Below, in pieces: positions 26,573 through 35,489 of a stretch of DNA of 64,000 nucleotides (position 1 is its first letter; each line of letters begins with the position of its first letter). The notes below the pieces were generated by a model. It was given only the letters and a program-made list of their open reading frames with translations. It was not told where the DNA came from and searched no databases. This DNA comes from Anaeromyxobacter paludicola (GTDB lineage: Bacteria > Myxococcota > Myxococcia > Myxococcales > Anaeromyxobacteraceae): positions 1,860,001-1,924,000 of the forward strand of contig NZ_AP025592.1 of assembly GCF_023169965.1 (NCBI RefSeq), written 5' to 3'. Made by a program: the position numbers and the translations under genes.

Positions 26573-26674
26573 TCACTTCCAGGACAGCCACAGCAACCAT
26601 CCAATCAGGGCCAAGAGACTCAAGAAGGCCGATAGCGCCCACAGACTATCGTTTGGAATCCGGGCTCGCGGCAT
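26573..26674 (-). CDS. Possible 33-aa single-pass membrane peptide
   Basis: An ATG at 26674 opens a 33-codon frame with a polar start (MPRARIPNDS) and one hydrophobic helix (LWALSAFLSLLALIGWLLWL). GGGAG lies about nine bases upstream. It overlaps the end of the metalloprotein gene and ends 40 bases before the VWA gene, all on the same strand. The membrane prediction is strong but expression is unproven. Confidence 0.4.
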   Translation of the reverse strand: MPRARIPNDSLWALSAFLSLLALIGWLLWLSWK

Positions 26675-27479
26675 TGCTTGGAGCTCCCTCCTTGTCCATG
26701 GCGCAAAGGATTGTCTTCGCTGCGCGCTGGACCCTGCCCATGGAGCGCAGCACCCCGGCGCCGTCACCGCCTTGCCAGGCGATGTAGGTGGGCGAGGGAG
26801 CCCGCACCCCCAGCACGGCGCAGACGACCCAGGCGGTCGCGTCGGCCTCCGTCTCGCGCTCGGCGTGGCTCCTGCGCGGGGGTGGCCGCTTGGCCGCCAG
26901 CGCTCGCCGCCGCTCCTCCTGGTGCAGGATCTCGTGCGCGAGCTCGTGTGCCAGGGCGCGCAGACGCATGCGGCCCGAGAGGCCTGGCTCGATCTCGATC
27001 CGGCCGCCACAGGACCGGGCGAGGCTGTCTCCGCCGCCGCGCACGGTGACGACCTCGATGCCGAGCCTGGCCGCGGCCCGCTCCATCCGGCGGGCCTGGC
27101 GGCTCGGCCCACGAAGGTCGAGGCTGAGGCGTGGCACTTTCCGTCCGCGCGTCTGACGCACGTCCCACACAGACACGAGGGTGTAGGCAGCGCCCCGACG
27201 AACCGGCGCGAACACGCCGATGGGCCGCTCGCCGTCCTGCACGCGGCGGCCCAGCGACTCCCAGATGCGCCTTCCCGCGACGAGGGATGCGTCGCGCCGC
27301 TGCAGGAGGATGCAGAACTGGTTGAAGGGCGAGTAGCGCCAGAAGCGCGACATCGCGTCGAGCGCGGCGAGGAAGCCCGCGTCGCGCTTGACCGCATCCA
27401 CCTCGGCGGCGAGCCGGGTCAGGTTGTCCCGCAGCGCCTGCCGGAGGCGCCTGCCGTCGAGCCGAGTCAGGTCGTCCAT
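26646..27479 (-). CDS. ArdC/IrrE-like zinc metalloprotein
   Basis: The 277-residue protein combines an ArdC-N-like domain (residues about 12-125, with FWRYSPFNQFCILLQR and GRRIWESLGRRV) with a gluzincin core HELAHEILH (His178, Glu179, His182) and a third-ligand region ERETEADATAW (Glu211). ArdC-type proteins from plasmids bind DNA and counter restriction; IrrE/ImmA relatives cleave repressors. The ATG is preceded by GAGGAGG. It begins a minus-strand group with the small membrane peptide and the VWA gene. Confidence 0.7.
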   Translation of the reverse strand: MDDLTRLDGRRLRQALRDNLTRLAAEVDAVKRDAGFLAALDAMSRFWRYSPFNQFCILLQRRDASLVAGRRIWESLGRRVQDGERPIGVFAPVRRGAAYTLVSVWDVRQTRGRKVPRLSLDLRGPSRQARRMERAAARLGIEVVTVRGGGDSLARSCGGRIEIEPGLSGRMRLRALAHELAHEILHQEERRRALAAKRPPPRRSHAERETEADATAWVVCAVLGVRAPSPTYIAWQGGDGAGVLRSMGRVQRAAKTILCAMDKEGAPSNAASPDSKR

Positions 27480-27510
27480 CCGCGCCTCCTCGCCGGGACC
27501 CCGGCGCTCG

Positions 27511-27852
27511 CTACTTCTCGTCCACGAAGAGGGTGCCCGCCGGCTTGCCGGCCTCGCACGTGCCGATCCGCCAGCGGCCGTCCGGCGACTCGTGCCAGCA
27601 GCTCCCCTCGATCACGGGCAGGTCGCCTGGGCAGGGCAGCGCGTGCCTGGCGCCGTCCCTAGCCCTCTGCTCCTGCTCCAGCACTTGGGCCGCCGTCGGC
27701 AGCGCGCGAGGAGGAGCGGCCTCGCAGCGCAGGTGAGCCGGACAGGGCTCCGACGCGGCGGCCCTCTTCGGCAGTGGCGCAGCCACTTCCTGGGCGGTGA
27801 CGCAGCCGGTGGCCACAACGAGCAGCACGCTGAGCACGGTGATTCGATTCAT
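27511..27852 (-). CDS. Small predicted lipoprotein, 113 aa
   Basis: Starting at ATG 27852, the product has a signal peptide with a lipobox (VLLVVATGC, Cys17), so the mature protein should be lipid-anchored outside the cytoplasmic membrane. The mature part has cysteines in pairs (EPCPAHLRC, LPCPG, SCWHE, GTCEAG) that may form disulfides. Its function is unknown. It is divergent from the ADP-ribosylglycohydrolase gene. Confidence 0.65.
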   Translation of the reverse strand: MNRITVLSVLLVVATGCVTAQEVAAPLPKRAAASEPCPAHLRCEAAPPRALPTAAQVLEQEQRARDGARHALPCPGDLPVIEGSCWHESPDGRWRIGTCEAGKPAGTLFVDEK

Positions 27853-27988
27853 GGTTGGGCCCCCCCGGCCTGTAGCTGCGGCCACCCTAGACCGCCGACG
27901 GACATGCGCCGGGAGGGCGGCGTCAACTCGGAGAACGGCGCGTCCGCCCGCCGCGTACACTCCTCTTCTCAGTGGAAAGGAGGCCATC

Positions 27989-29035
27989 ATGCCGACAACG
28001 ATTCCGCCGGAGGGACCCGCGAGGTCGCGCGCCCGTGGCGCCGTGCTCGGCCTGGCGGTGGGCGACGCGCTCGGGACCACCCTCGAGTTCACCACCCCGG
28101 CGCCGTGCTCTTTTCGGGCACTCATTTCGGGACCTCACGACGAGCTGACGGGCGGCGGCCCCTTCTCGCTCGAGGCGGGCCAGATCACCGACGACACCCA
28201 GATGGCCAGCTGCCTCGCCCTCTCGCTGCGAGAGCGGCGCGGCTTCGACGCCGACGACGTCGCGTCCCGCTACCTGGCCTGGAGGGATCACGCCTTCGAC
28301 ATCGGGAGCCAGACCAGCGCGGCGCTCGCGGCCATCGCCAACGGGACCCGCCCCGCCGACGCAGGCCGCGAGGTCTGGCAGGGCCGTCACCCTCGCCCGG
28401 CAGGGAACGGGTCGCTCATGCGCACCGCCCCGATCGGCGTGGCCTTCGCCATGGACCCGGCGGCGCGGCGCGACGCCGCCCTGCGCGACTCGGCGCTCAC
28501 CCACTACGACCCGCGCTGCCTCCTCGCCTGCACGGCCTTCGACGCGGCGCTGGCGGCCGCGATCACCGGGGCAGCAGGCACCCGAGAGGAAGTTTTGGCA
28601 GCGGCGCGCGAGGAGCTCGAGCCGGCACTCCTGGCGCTGCGGGGCGCGCCCGGGCTCACCGATCAGGAGGTCCGCGAGGCCGCCGAGGCACTGGCGGGCG
28701 ACCTGCACCTCGCCTCGCGCAGCGACCCGCTCCTCTACGGACCGGACCTCCACCTGCACACGCACCAAGGCTTCGTGCGCGTCGCCTTCCGGCTCGCCTT
28801 CTGGGAGCTTCTGCACGCGCCCGATTTCCGCTCGGGGCTCGTGGACGTCGTGAACCGCGGCGGCGACGCCGACACCAACGGCGCCATCGCGGGCGCGCTC
28901 CTCGGCGCATTCTTCGGAGCGGCCGCCATCCCGCGCCGCTGGACGGAGCGGGTGCTGGGCGCCCTCGAGGATCGGCCGGGGCCGCTGCGCGACCTCTACC
29001 ATCCGCGGCGACTGCTGGAGCTGGTAGACGGTTGA
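27989..29035 (+). CDS. ADP-ribosylglycohydrolase family protein
   Basis: The start ATG 27989 has AAAGGAGG upstream. The 348-residue protein carries the metal-binding motifs of the DraG/ARH family: GLAVGDALGT at 21-30, ITDDTQM at 66-72, AGNGSLMRTAP, and GGDADTNGAIAGAL near the end. It should remove ADP-ribose from proteins, nucleic acids or small molecules in the cytoplasm. No dinitrogenase regulation genes are near, so a role in reversing ADP-ribosylation during stress or conflict is more likely than nitrogen control. Confidence 0.85.
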   Translation: MPTTIPPEGPARSRARGAVLGLAVGDALGTTLEFTTPAPCSFRALISGPHDELTGGGPFSLEAGQITDDTQMASCLALSLRERRGFDADDVASRYLAWRDHAFDIGSQTSAALAAIANGTRPADAGREVWQGRHPRPAGNGSLMRTAPIGVAFAMDPAARRDAALRDSALTHYDPRCLLACTAFDAALAAAITGAAGTREEVLAAAREELEPALLALRGAPGLTDQEVREAAEALAGDLHLASRSDPLLYGPDLHLHTHQGFVRVAFRLAFWELLHAPDFRSGLVDVVNRGGDADTNGAIAGALLGAFFGAAAIPRRWTERVLGALEDRPGPLRDLYHPRRLLELVDG

Positions 29036-29056
29036 GCGGCCGGGGCGCGGCGCCCG

Positions 29057-31189
29057 CTAGAACCCGATGGCACGCGGAGACGCCCGCTTCGCCGCCACCT
29101 CCGCGGCGAGCTCGGCGAGGAGCGCCTCCGGCTCGTAGCTCCCCCCCAGCACCCGCACCCGGCGCGCCACGGCGGCAAAGTCGCCGGGAGCCAGGTTCGG
29201 GAAGTGGCGCAGCTCGTACGCGACGCGGACCTGGTCCTCCGGCGCGAGCGGCCGCGCCAGCAGCGGAGCGAGCCGCGTGCGGAAGAGCAGCAGCGCCTTA
29301 TCCGGGGTGAGCCATCCGAACTCCACCTTGAAGGCGAAGCGGCGCAGCGCCGCCTCGTCGAGGTCGCGGTAGAGGTTGGTGGTGCAGGCCACGAAGCCCG
29401 GGTGCCGCTCCAGCTGTTGCAGGAACTCGTTCACCAGGGTCGTCTCCCAGTGGCGCACCGCCCCCCGCCGGTCGCGCAGGAAGGAGTCCGCCTCGTCGAA
29501 GAGGAGCACGGCGTCGCTGGCCGCCGCCTCGCGGAAGGCCTGGGCCAAATTCTGCTCCGACTCGCCCAGCCACTTGCTCTCGATGTCCGACACCCGCCGC
29601 GCCACCACCCGCTGGCCCATCCGATGCGCCAGATGGTGCACGTACTCCGACTTGCCGGTGCCCGACGGGCCGTAGAGGCAGAGCGAGAGCCCGGGCCCCC
29701 CTCCGGCGCGCCACCCGGCCAGCCGGTCGGCGAGCGCGGCGAGATCGACCGAAGAGCACGCCGCCTCAACCCGGTACGCAGCCGGATCGAAGGCCCACTC
29801 CTCCCCGCCGCGGCCGCCCAGCAGCCCCACCATCGGCGAGAGCACCGCCTCGATCATGGCGCGCTCCGGCGCTCCGCCTTCCGCCACCAGCCGGGCGGCG
29901 GCCACCGCGCTCCCGATCTCGGCCGGGCTCACCGCGAAGCGGGCGGCGAGCCGGCTCACCTCGGGCTCGGGCAGCGCGCCTGCGCCGAGGTGGCGCCTCC
30001 AGACCCGCTCCCGCTGGAGCGCGCCCAGCGGCCGGAACTCGATGGCGTAGGTGAAGCGGCGCCGGAAGGCCGGATCGAAGCTGGCGTCGTTGGTGGCCCA
30101 GATGCACGGCACCGGGTTCTGCTCCAGCAGGCGAGTCATCCACTGCTTCGAGGCTCGCATCGTCCGCTCGGTGCTGAAGAAGGACGCGGGCTCGAGAAGG
30201 TCCTCCAGCTCGTCGAAAAGGAGCACGGCGTCGGTGGCGGCGAGGACCCGGTTGCCGAGCAGGAGCGAGGCGAGCCGCTCCTGGGAGGACGGCGACTGGC
30301 CGGCGCCGTCCTGGAGCCCGGCCACGTGCACCTGCGCGCCTACCGCCCGGGCGAGGAGTCGGGCCAGCTCGGTCTTCCCGGTACCGGTCGGGCCGTGGAA
30401 GAGGAGGTTCACGCCCGGCCGGCGCTGCGCCAGGGCCGCCTTGAGGAGGCGGCGCGCCACTTCCACCTCGGCCCCGAGGTGCGCGAAGTCGTCCGGCGCG
30501 AGCGTGGGCGGCGGCGCCAGCGGCAGGAAGGTAGCGAGGAGCCGGTCCCGGTCGAGCGCGGGAGTGACCACCAGCTCGAGCACCCGTGCGTCCACGACGA
30601 GCTTGTGCTCGAGATGGCCGAACTCGTCGTCGATCCTGACGATCCCCGAGGTGAGGAGCCGCCCGGCAGGCGAGAGCGACTCCGCCACCTCCGCACGGGT
30701 GAGGCCGGTGGCCACCGAGACGAGCTCGATGCAGCCGAGGCGCGACAGCGCCGGGTAGGCGTCGGTGACGTCCTCCAGGTCTGGCGAGAGCCGCTGCGCG
30801 GCCACGAACTGGAGCACCGCCCGCTCCGGGTCGGTGAGCCCGACGGTGTCGGCGAGGAGCGCCAGGTTCGCGGCCGCCGGCTCGGCGGGCGGTGGGATCT
30901 CCGCTCCCTCGCGACGGCGCCGGAACGCCTTGAGCCGCTCCCGGAACTCCTTGGCGTCCCGGGGGGCGGTGCGCTCGCGGCCGCCCTTCAGCGCCTGCGC
31001 CAGCAAGGGGTACTCCTCGGGGCTGCGGCCGGAGTTCCGCTCCAGCCGCGCGAGCAGGTTGCCGGCCAGGAGCAGGTTCCTGGCGTAGGCGACGAGCGCG
31101 CTGGCGAAGAGCTCCTGGTCGTCGCCGCCCCGCCTGCGGTTGCGGCCAGTGCGCCGCCGGATCATGTCGAAGGGGTTGTGGCCCGCCAT
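29057..31189 (-). CDS. ATPase with two AAA domains
   Basis: The 710-residue protein (start ATG 31189) has an N-terminal helical region and two AAA modules. The first has Walker A HGPTGTGKTE near 265-273 with LLFDELEDLL; the second has YGPSGTGKSE near 505 with LLFDEADSFL, followed by RRFAFKVEF. Such proteins remodel or move protein or nucleic-acid substrates. It is divergent from the NERD-helicase gene with about 95 bases between starts, so both probably share a promoter region. Confidence 0.82.
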   Translation of the reverse strand: MAGHNPFDMIRRRTGRNRRRGGDDQELFASALVAYARNLLLAGNLLARLERNSGRSPEEYPLLAQALKGGRERTAPRDAKEFRERLKAFRRRREGAEIPPPAEPAAANLALLADTVGLTDPERAVLQFVAAQRLSPDLEDVTDAYPALSRLGCIELVSVATGLTRAEVAESLSPAGRLLTSGIVRIDDEFGHLEHKLVVDARVLELVVTPALDRDRLLATFLPLAPPPTLAPDDFAHLGAEVEVARRLLKAALAQRRPGVNLLFHGPTGTGKTELARLLARAVGAQVHVAGLQDGAGQSPSSQERLASLLLGNRVLAATDAVLLFDELEDLLEPASFFSTERTMRASKQWMTRLLEQNPVPCIWATNDASFDPAFRRRFTYAIEFRPLGALQRERVWRRHLGAGALPEPEVSRLAARFAVSPAEIGSAVAAARLVAEGGAPERAMIEAVLSPMVGLLGGRGGEEWAFDPAAYRVEAACSSVDLAALADRLAGWRAGGGPGLSLCLYGPSGTGKSEYVHHLAHRMGQRVVARRVSDIESKWLGESEQNLAQAFREAAASDAVLLFDEADSFLRDRRGAVRHWETTLVNEFLQQLERHPGFVACTTNLYRDLDEAALRRFAFKVEFGWLTPDKALLLFRTRLAPLLARPLAPEDQVRVAYELRHFPNLAPGDFAAVARRVRVLGGSYEPEALLAELAAEVAAKRASPRAIGF

Positions 31190-31284
31190 GCGCTCGAGAC
31201 TAAGCCTGCGACGGACACGCCCGGAGCGGCGGGCTGAATGCGCCGGATCATGGCGGGCTTCCCGCTTTCCCGTACCGTGGACCC

Positions 31285-32916
31285 ATGCCACCCACGGTCC
31301 GCGTCCACCCCGCCGATACGCTCCGCCCGAGCCTGTCGCAGGCCGAGCGAGCGGTCCACGCCGCCATGAAGAGGGGGCTGCCGCCGGGCTGGACCGCCTG
31401 GCACTCGCTCCGCATCCGCACCAAGGACGGCTACCTGGGCGAGGGCGACTTCGTGCTGGCGCACCCGGAGCACGGGCTCCTGGCCCTCGAGGTGAAGGGC
31501 GGGCGCATCGAGCAGCGCGACGGCGTCTGGCGGCAGAACGGCGTGCTCATGGAGCAGTCGCCGCTCGACCAGGCGCACGGCTTCCTGAGGAAGCTCACGA
31601 AGCGGCTCTCCGACGACGGCTGCCAGGCCCCGGCCTTCGGCGCCGCGGTCTGCTTCCCCGACATCGACTTCGACCGCCCACCGACGCAGGACGACCTCGC
31701 CGGGGTGGTGATCACCGGTCGCGAGCTGCAGTGGTTCTCCGAGGCGCTGCCGCCGGTGGCGGCGCGCGCGCTCCCCGCGCCGGGCCAGGCCGTGGGCGCC
31801 TGGATCGACCGGATCCACCGCTACTGGGGCGAGTCGACCGTCTCGGCGCTCTCGCTCGGCACACGGGTGAGCGCGGTCAACGAGCAGCGCTTCGAGCTCG
31901 ACCCGCTGCAGCTCCTGGCCCTCGACAACCTGCTCGCGAGCGACCGGCTCCTCGTGCAGGGCGGCGCCGGCTCGGGCAAGACGCTCCTCGCCGCCGAGGC
32001 CGCCAGGCGGGCCGCGGAGCGCGGCGAGAAGGTGCTGCTCCTCTGCTTCACCGCGCCGCTCCAGCGCTTCCTCGCGGCCCGGCTCGAGGGGACCGGCGTG
32101 GAGGTGCACACCGTCAGCGGGTTCGCGAAGCAGCTCGTGGACGCCGCCGACGGCGCGGTGCGGTTCGAGGACCCGTTCGATTCGAATTGCTGGAACGCCG
32201 CCCTGCTCCGCGCCAGCGAGGTCTGCGAGCAGCGCTGGGACACGGTGGTGGTCGACGAGGCGCAGGATCTGCAAGACGAGGCCTGGTACCTGGTGGAGGG
32301 GCTGGCGCGCGGGAAGCGGCTCTGGGGGTTCCACGACCCGGCGCAGACCTTCTGGCAGAACCGCAAGCCGCCGGCGGAGCTCTTCGGGCGCCCCTTCCTG
32401 CTCACCCGCGGACAGCGCTGCCCGCCCGGGATCCAGGATCTCGCCAATGTCTACGCCGGCGCCGCCTACGACGAGGGGGCCATCCGCAAGGCCCAGGCCG
32501 AGGGCACGCTCAAGCTCCTCCAGGCGCCGAGCGCCTCGTCGGTGCAGGACAAGGTGGGGGACGAGGTCGATCGCCTGCTCGGGGCGGGGCTCGCCCCGAG
32601 CGACATCGCCATCGTCTCCCTGCGCGGGCAGACCGCGGCAGGAACCATCTACGAGTCGGGACAGGTGGGCCGGCATTCGGTCGCCCGGGCCGACGCGCCC
32701 GACGCGGCCGAGCGGCTCGTCGCCGACAGCTTCCTGCGCTGGAAGGGGCTGGAGCGGCCGGCGGTGATCGTGGCCGACCTCCCCGACGGCGAGCTCGCAC
32801 AGCGCGGCGTGCGCACCTACGTGGCGCTGACGCGGGCGCTGGTGGCGGTGCGGGTGGTGGCACCGCGGGAGAGGCTGGCGCTCGACCCGGTGCTGCGCCG
32901 CTTCCTCGAAGCCTGA
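31285..32916 (+). CDS. NERD nuclease-related domain fused to UvrD-like helicase
   Basis: The 543-residue protein begins with a NERD domain (GEGDFVLAH with Asp55, LLALEVKGG with Glu69 and Lys71), a PD-(D/E)XK-like fold. A compact superfamily 1 ATPase follows: QGGAGSGKT at 225-233, VVVDEAQDLQDE near 325, LTRGQRCPPGIQDLANVY, SFLRWKGLERPAVIV and TYVALTRALVAVRVV. Proteins of this design are thought to act on DNA in repair or defence. Confidence 0.82.
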   Translation: MPPTVRVHPADTLRPSLSQAERAVHAAMKRGLPPGWTAWHSLRIRTKDGYLGEGDFVLAHPEHGLLALEVKGGRIEQRDGVWRQNGVLMEQSPLDQAHGFLRKLTKRLSDDGCQAPAFGAAVCFPDIDFDRPPTQDDLAGVVITGRELQWFSEALPPVAARALPAPGQAVGAWIDRIHRYWGESTVSALSLGTRVSAVNEQRFELDPLQLLALDNLLASDRLLVQGGAGSGKTLLAAEAARRAAERGEKVLLLCFTAPLQRFLAARLEGTGVEVHTVSGFAKQLVDAADGAVRFEDPFDSNCWNAALLRASEVCEQRWDTVVVDEAQDLQDEAWYLVEGLARGKRLWGFHDPAQTFWQNRKPPAELFGRPFLLTRGQRCPPGIQDLANVYAGAAYDEGAIRKAQAEGTLKLLQAPSASSVQDKVGDEVDRLLGAGLAPSDIAIVSLRGQTAAGTIYESGQVGRHSVARADAPDAAERLVADSFLRWKGLERPAVIVADLPDGELAQRGVRTYVALTRALVAVRVVAPRERLALDPVLRRFLEA

Positions 32917-32958
32917 GGCCGCGAGGCGCGTGTCCGTCCGGGATGTAGGAGCCATCAC

Positions 32959-33630
32959 ATGACCACTGAAACGATTCCACTCGAGTTCGAGGGCGGGCAC
33001 GTTCTGCTGAACCTCGGCGGGGTTCGCACGTTCCTCGACACCGGTTCTCAGTTCAGCTTCGGAGACGTACCTTCGCTCCGGCTGCTCGGCCGGGACCACC
33101 CGATCCAGCCGGACCTGCTCGGGCAAGCGACGATCGCTTCGCTGCGAAGCGGGCTGCAGAGTCACACCCCGCTACCGAGGAGCGCCGTCTTCGATGCCCT
33201 CGTCGGTCTCGACGTACTCAGAGGGACGACGTTGGAGTTCAACTGGTCTGCCAAGGAGCTACGGGTGACGGCCTCCAGCCAGCACTCGAACGGGAGCGCC
33301 GTTCCCCACCTGCCGATGGGCACCATCGAGGTGAACGGCAAGACCGTCACTGCTGCGCTCGATACCGGCGCGTGGCGTTCGTACCTCGTGCCAGAGCTGG
33401 CCGAGGAAGTGCCCCGGACCGGCGCCTTCGAGGACTACAATCCGATCCTGGGCGTGTTGCGGCCGGAGCTGGTGCGGACCCGAACGGTCTTCCTCGGACA
33501 AGAGCAAACGCTGGACCTCGGGGTGGCACCGCCCCGCCTCGCCGAACTCATCAGGACGATGGGGGCGTCGGTGCTCGTCGGGAACGACCTGATGTCGCAC
33601 GTGCCCAGGCTGACGATGGAGATCTTCTAG
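32959..33630 (+). CDS. Aspartyl protease-like protein with two DTG motifs
   Basis: The 223-residue protein has two retropepsin-like half domains in one chain: FLDTGSQ at 25-31 and ALDTGAW at 133-139. Each is followed by a hydrophobic strand, then L(V)GLDVL or LVGNDLM, the second catalytic-loop signature. One chain could thus make a pepsin-like active site without dimerising. A ribosome binding site (TAGGAG) precedes the ATG and there is no signal peptide, so it is predicted to be cytoplasmic. The substrate is unknown. Confidence 0.7.
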   Translation: MTTETIPLEFEGGHVLLNLGGVRTFLDTGSQFSFGDVPSLRLLGRDHPIQPDLLGQATIASLRSGLQSHTPLPRSAVFDALVGLDVLRGTTLEFNWSAKELRVTASSQHSNGSAVPHLPMGTIEVNGKTVTAALDTGAWRSYLVPELAEEVPRTGAFEDYNPILGVLRPELVRTRTVFLGQEQTLDLGVAPPRLAELIRTMGASVLVGNDLMSHVPRLTMEIF

Positions 33631-33682
33631 GCCGCTCTGAGCCGGACCCGACCGCCCCGAGGCGCGTGCTAGGGTCAGCCGC

Positions 33683-34453
33683 ATGCCTGAGGCCGCTACT
33701 CAGAACTGGGAGGCACTCCTCCCCGCCGACAAGGGCCCGCTCCCCCTGGGCGGCCGGCTCGTCCGGACCGATCCCCGCGGCCCCGTGCCCGCGCCGATCG
33801 CCATCGTCGGCCTTTACCCCGCACTCACGCGCATGGCGAACTGGGAGCGGGCCGACGGCGTGCGAAAGCTTCCGGTGGAGGTGGAGCGCCAGAGCTTCGA
33901 GGGCTCCGCGTCGGCGAGGGAGCTCAAGGAGCAGTACTTCACGCCGCTCGGAATCGCGGGAGACCGCGCCTTCCTCATCGACCTCTACCCGTACTACCTC
34001 GCCAACGCGGCAGCGACCGGTGAGCGGGGCCGGAGCATGTGGGACAACGTGATGACGTGGCAGGAGGAGAAGAAGAGCTGCCTCGACCTCCGCTGCCGGC
34101 CGGCACCGGACGAGATGATCGACTGGTGCCGGGAGCTCGAGGGGAACGAAGCCCGGCTCGCCTACTGGTTCTCGCGCTGCCAGCCCAGGCTCATGCTCAC
34201 ACTGGGCGCGGAAGCGGCCGCGTTCGCGCGCGGCTTCCGGGGCGATGGAGCTGCGAGGCGGGGTCAGGAACAGCTGTACCAGGAGCCGTTCGCGTCGACT
34301 GCGTTCGGACCTGCGCCTCTGGCCGTCGTGCACTGCGCTCACCCGGGCGTGCTGATGCGGACGAAGAAGGGCGGGTGGCGGAAGACGCACGCAGACTGGT
34401 GCGCCGGGAGGGGTCGCGAGCTGGTGCGGGCGGCGCTCGACGGTCGGCCGTGA
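33683..34453 (+). CDS. Uracil-DNA glycosylase superfamily-like protein
   Basis: The 256-residue protein shows a strand-loop IAIVGLYPA at 39-47 in the position of the water-activating loop, a central LMLTLGAEAAAF strand and a C-terminal VVHCAHPGVLMR resembling the HPS minor-groove loop. This order fits the uracil-DNA glycosylase superfamily, but the motifs are atypical and the target base cannot be predicted. Other hydrolase folds are not excluded. Confidence 0.45.
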   Translation: MPEAATQNWEALLPADKGPLPLGGRLVRTDPRGPVPAPIAIVGLYPALTRMANWERADGVRKLPVEVERQSFEGSASARELKEQYFTPLGIAGDRAFLIDLYPYYLANAAATGERGRSMWDNVMTWQEEKKSCLDLRCRPAPDEMIDWCRELEGNEARLAYWFSRCQPRLMLTLGAEAAAFARGFRGDGAARRGQEQLYQEPFASTAFGPAPLAVVHCAHPGVLMRTKKGGWRKTHADWCAGRGRELVRAALDGRP

Positions 34454-34549
34454 CCAACTCGTAACGCGGGTTGTGCATCACGGCCTTCCAGGCCCGCCCA
34501 TGTCCGTCCGCTCCGTATAACGGCTCTGTCCCCAACGAGAGGAGAGCCA

Positions 34550-35170
34550 ATGAATCGCCTGTCCGACCCGCGCATCGAGCGGATGCTCGCCGACATGCGC
34601 CGAGCCTACGAACTCACGCAGGAGCATCAGCCGGAGGAGGGGCTCAAGCTCTATCGCGAGGTGCTCAAGCAGGCGCAGGGGCTGACCCTCGAGTCGGCCT
34701 ACCTGCTCTGGTCCGTCGCGGTCGCGGCCGACTACTCGGGAGATCTAGAGATGGCCTTCACCTACGTCGTGCAAGCGGTCGAAACAGACCCGCTCACGCC
34801 CCCCTTCCGCAACTCGTTCGAGGTGATCTCGAATCGGCTCCGCGCCGCGCTCGCCGACCCCGCCCGTCCCGCCGACGACGCCTCCACGCCGCGGCTCTGC
34901 GAGCTCTTGACCCGCGCCGGAGAGGCGGACGTCGCCACCCACCTCGCCCTGGTGCGCTTCCACGCCGCCACCGGCGACACGGGGAAGGCCACCGAGCTGG
35001 TGCAGGCAGTCACCCTCCTATTCCCGGCGGCGCGGGAGGCCTGGATCTGCGCCGCCGAATTGGCGAGCGCCCGGGGCGACGCCGAAACTGCCGCCCGCTG
35101 CACCGCCGAGGCGGCGCTGCTGGAGGGCGACCCGGTCCCGTTCGCGGTGCCGGGGGTGGCGCGTGGGTAG
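34550..35170 (+). CDS. TPR-like helical hypothetical protein, 206 aa
   Basis: It is helical with Ala/Leu pairs in tetratricopeptide style (LKLYREVLKQAQ, AYLLWSVAVAADYSGDLEMAFTYVVQAVE, AREAWICAAELASARGDAETAARC). A ribosome binding site (AGAGGAGAG) precedes the ATG. It is probably a protein-binding scaffold. It starts a plus-strand group with a small unknown gene and metK, the next start lying inside its last codons. Confidence 0.55.
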   Translation: MNRLSDPRIERMLADMRRAYELTQEHQPEEGLKLYREVLKQAQGLTLESAYLLWSVAVAADYSGDLEMAFTYVVQAVETDPLTPPFRNSFEVISNRLRAALADPARPADDASTPRLCELLTRAGEADVATHLALVRFHAATGDTGKATELVQAVTLLFPAAREAWICAAELASARGDAETAARCTAEAALLEGDPVPFAVPGVARG

Positions 35171-35489
35171 CGACGCTCCATCGGCTCTTCTCGCCAACCC
35201 GGCGTACGACCCGTCCATGAGTGGCCTGCGTGACAGTTGGCACGCTCAGGATCCCATCGTCCGCAAAGCCATCGCCCATCTCGTCGATGATCCGCGCGTG
35301 CGACTCGACCTCTCGTACTACCTCGGCTACCTCGGCGCGCTGGAGACGCTCGCCGGGCGGGTCACCCTGCCTCTGAAGCTCCTCGACGGCGTGAGCCCGC
35401 ACTCCTGCCTCGTCGCCGCCATGATCCAGTACTGCGGAGCTCGCATCTGCGATCTCGCCCCGACTACGCCGCTGAGGGAGAAAGAATGA
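35163..35489 (+). CDS. Hypothetical protein, 108 aa
   Basis: Unrecognised. GTG at 35163 overlaps the previous gene by eight bases; an in-frame ATG at 35217 would give a 90-residue product. It is mixed helical, with RLDLSYYLGYLGALETLAGRV and a cysteine-containing C-terminus. Its stop overlaps the metK start as ATGA, so it is translationally coupled to metK. Confidence 0.5.
   Translation: MGSDAPSALLANPAYDPSMSGLRDSWHAQDPIVRKAIAHLVDDPRVRLDLSYYLGYLGALETLAGRVTLPLKLLDGVSPHSCLVAAMIQYCGARICDLAPTTPLREKE

Noticed and set aside
27511-28125. A 204-aa minus-strand product covering the lipoprotein and the start of the ADP-ribosylglycohydrolase gene
   Set aside because: The signal peptide begins at ATG 27852. 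The upstream extension is non-coding or antisense to the 27989 gene.
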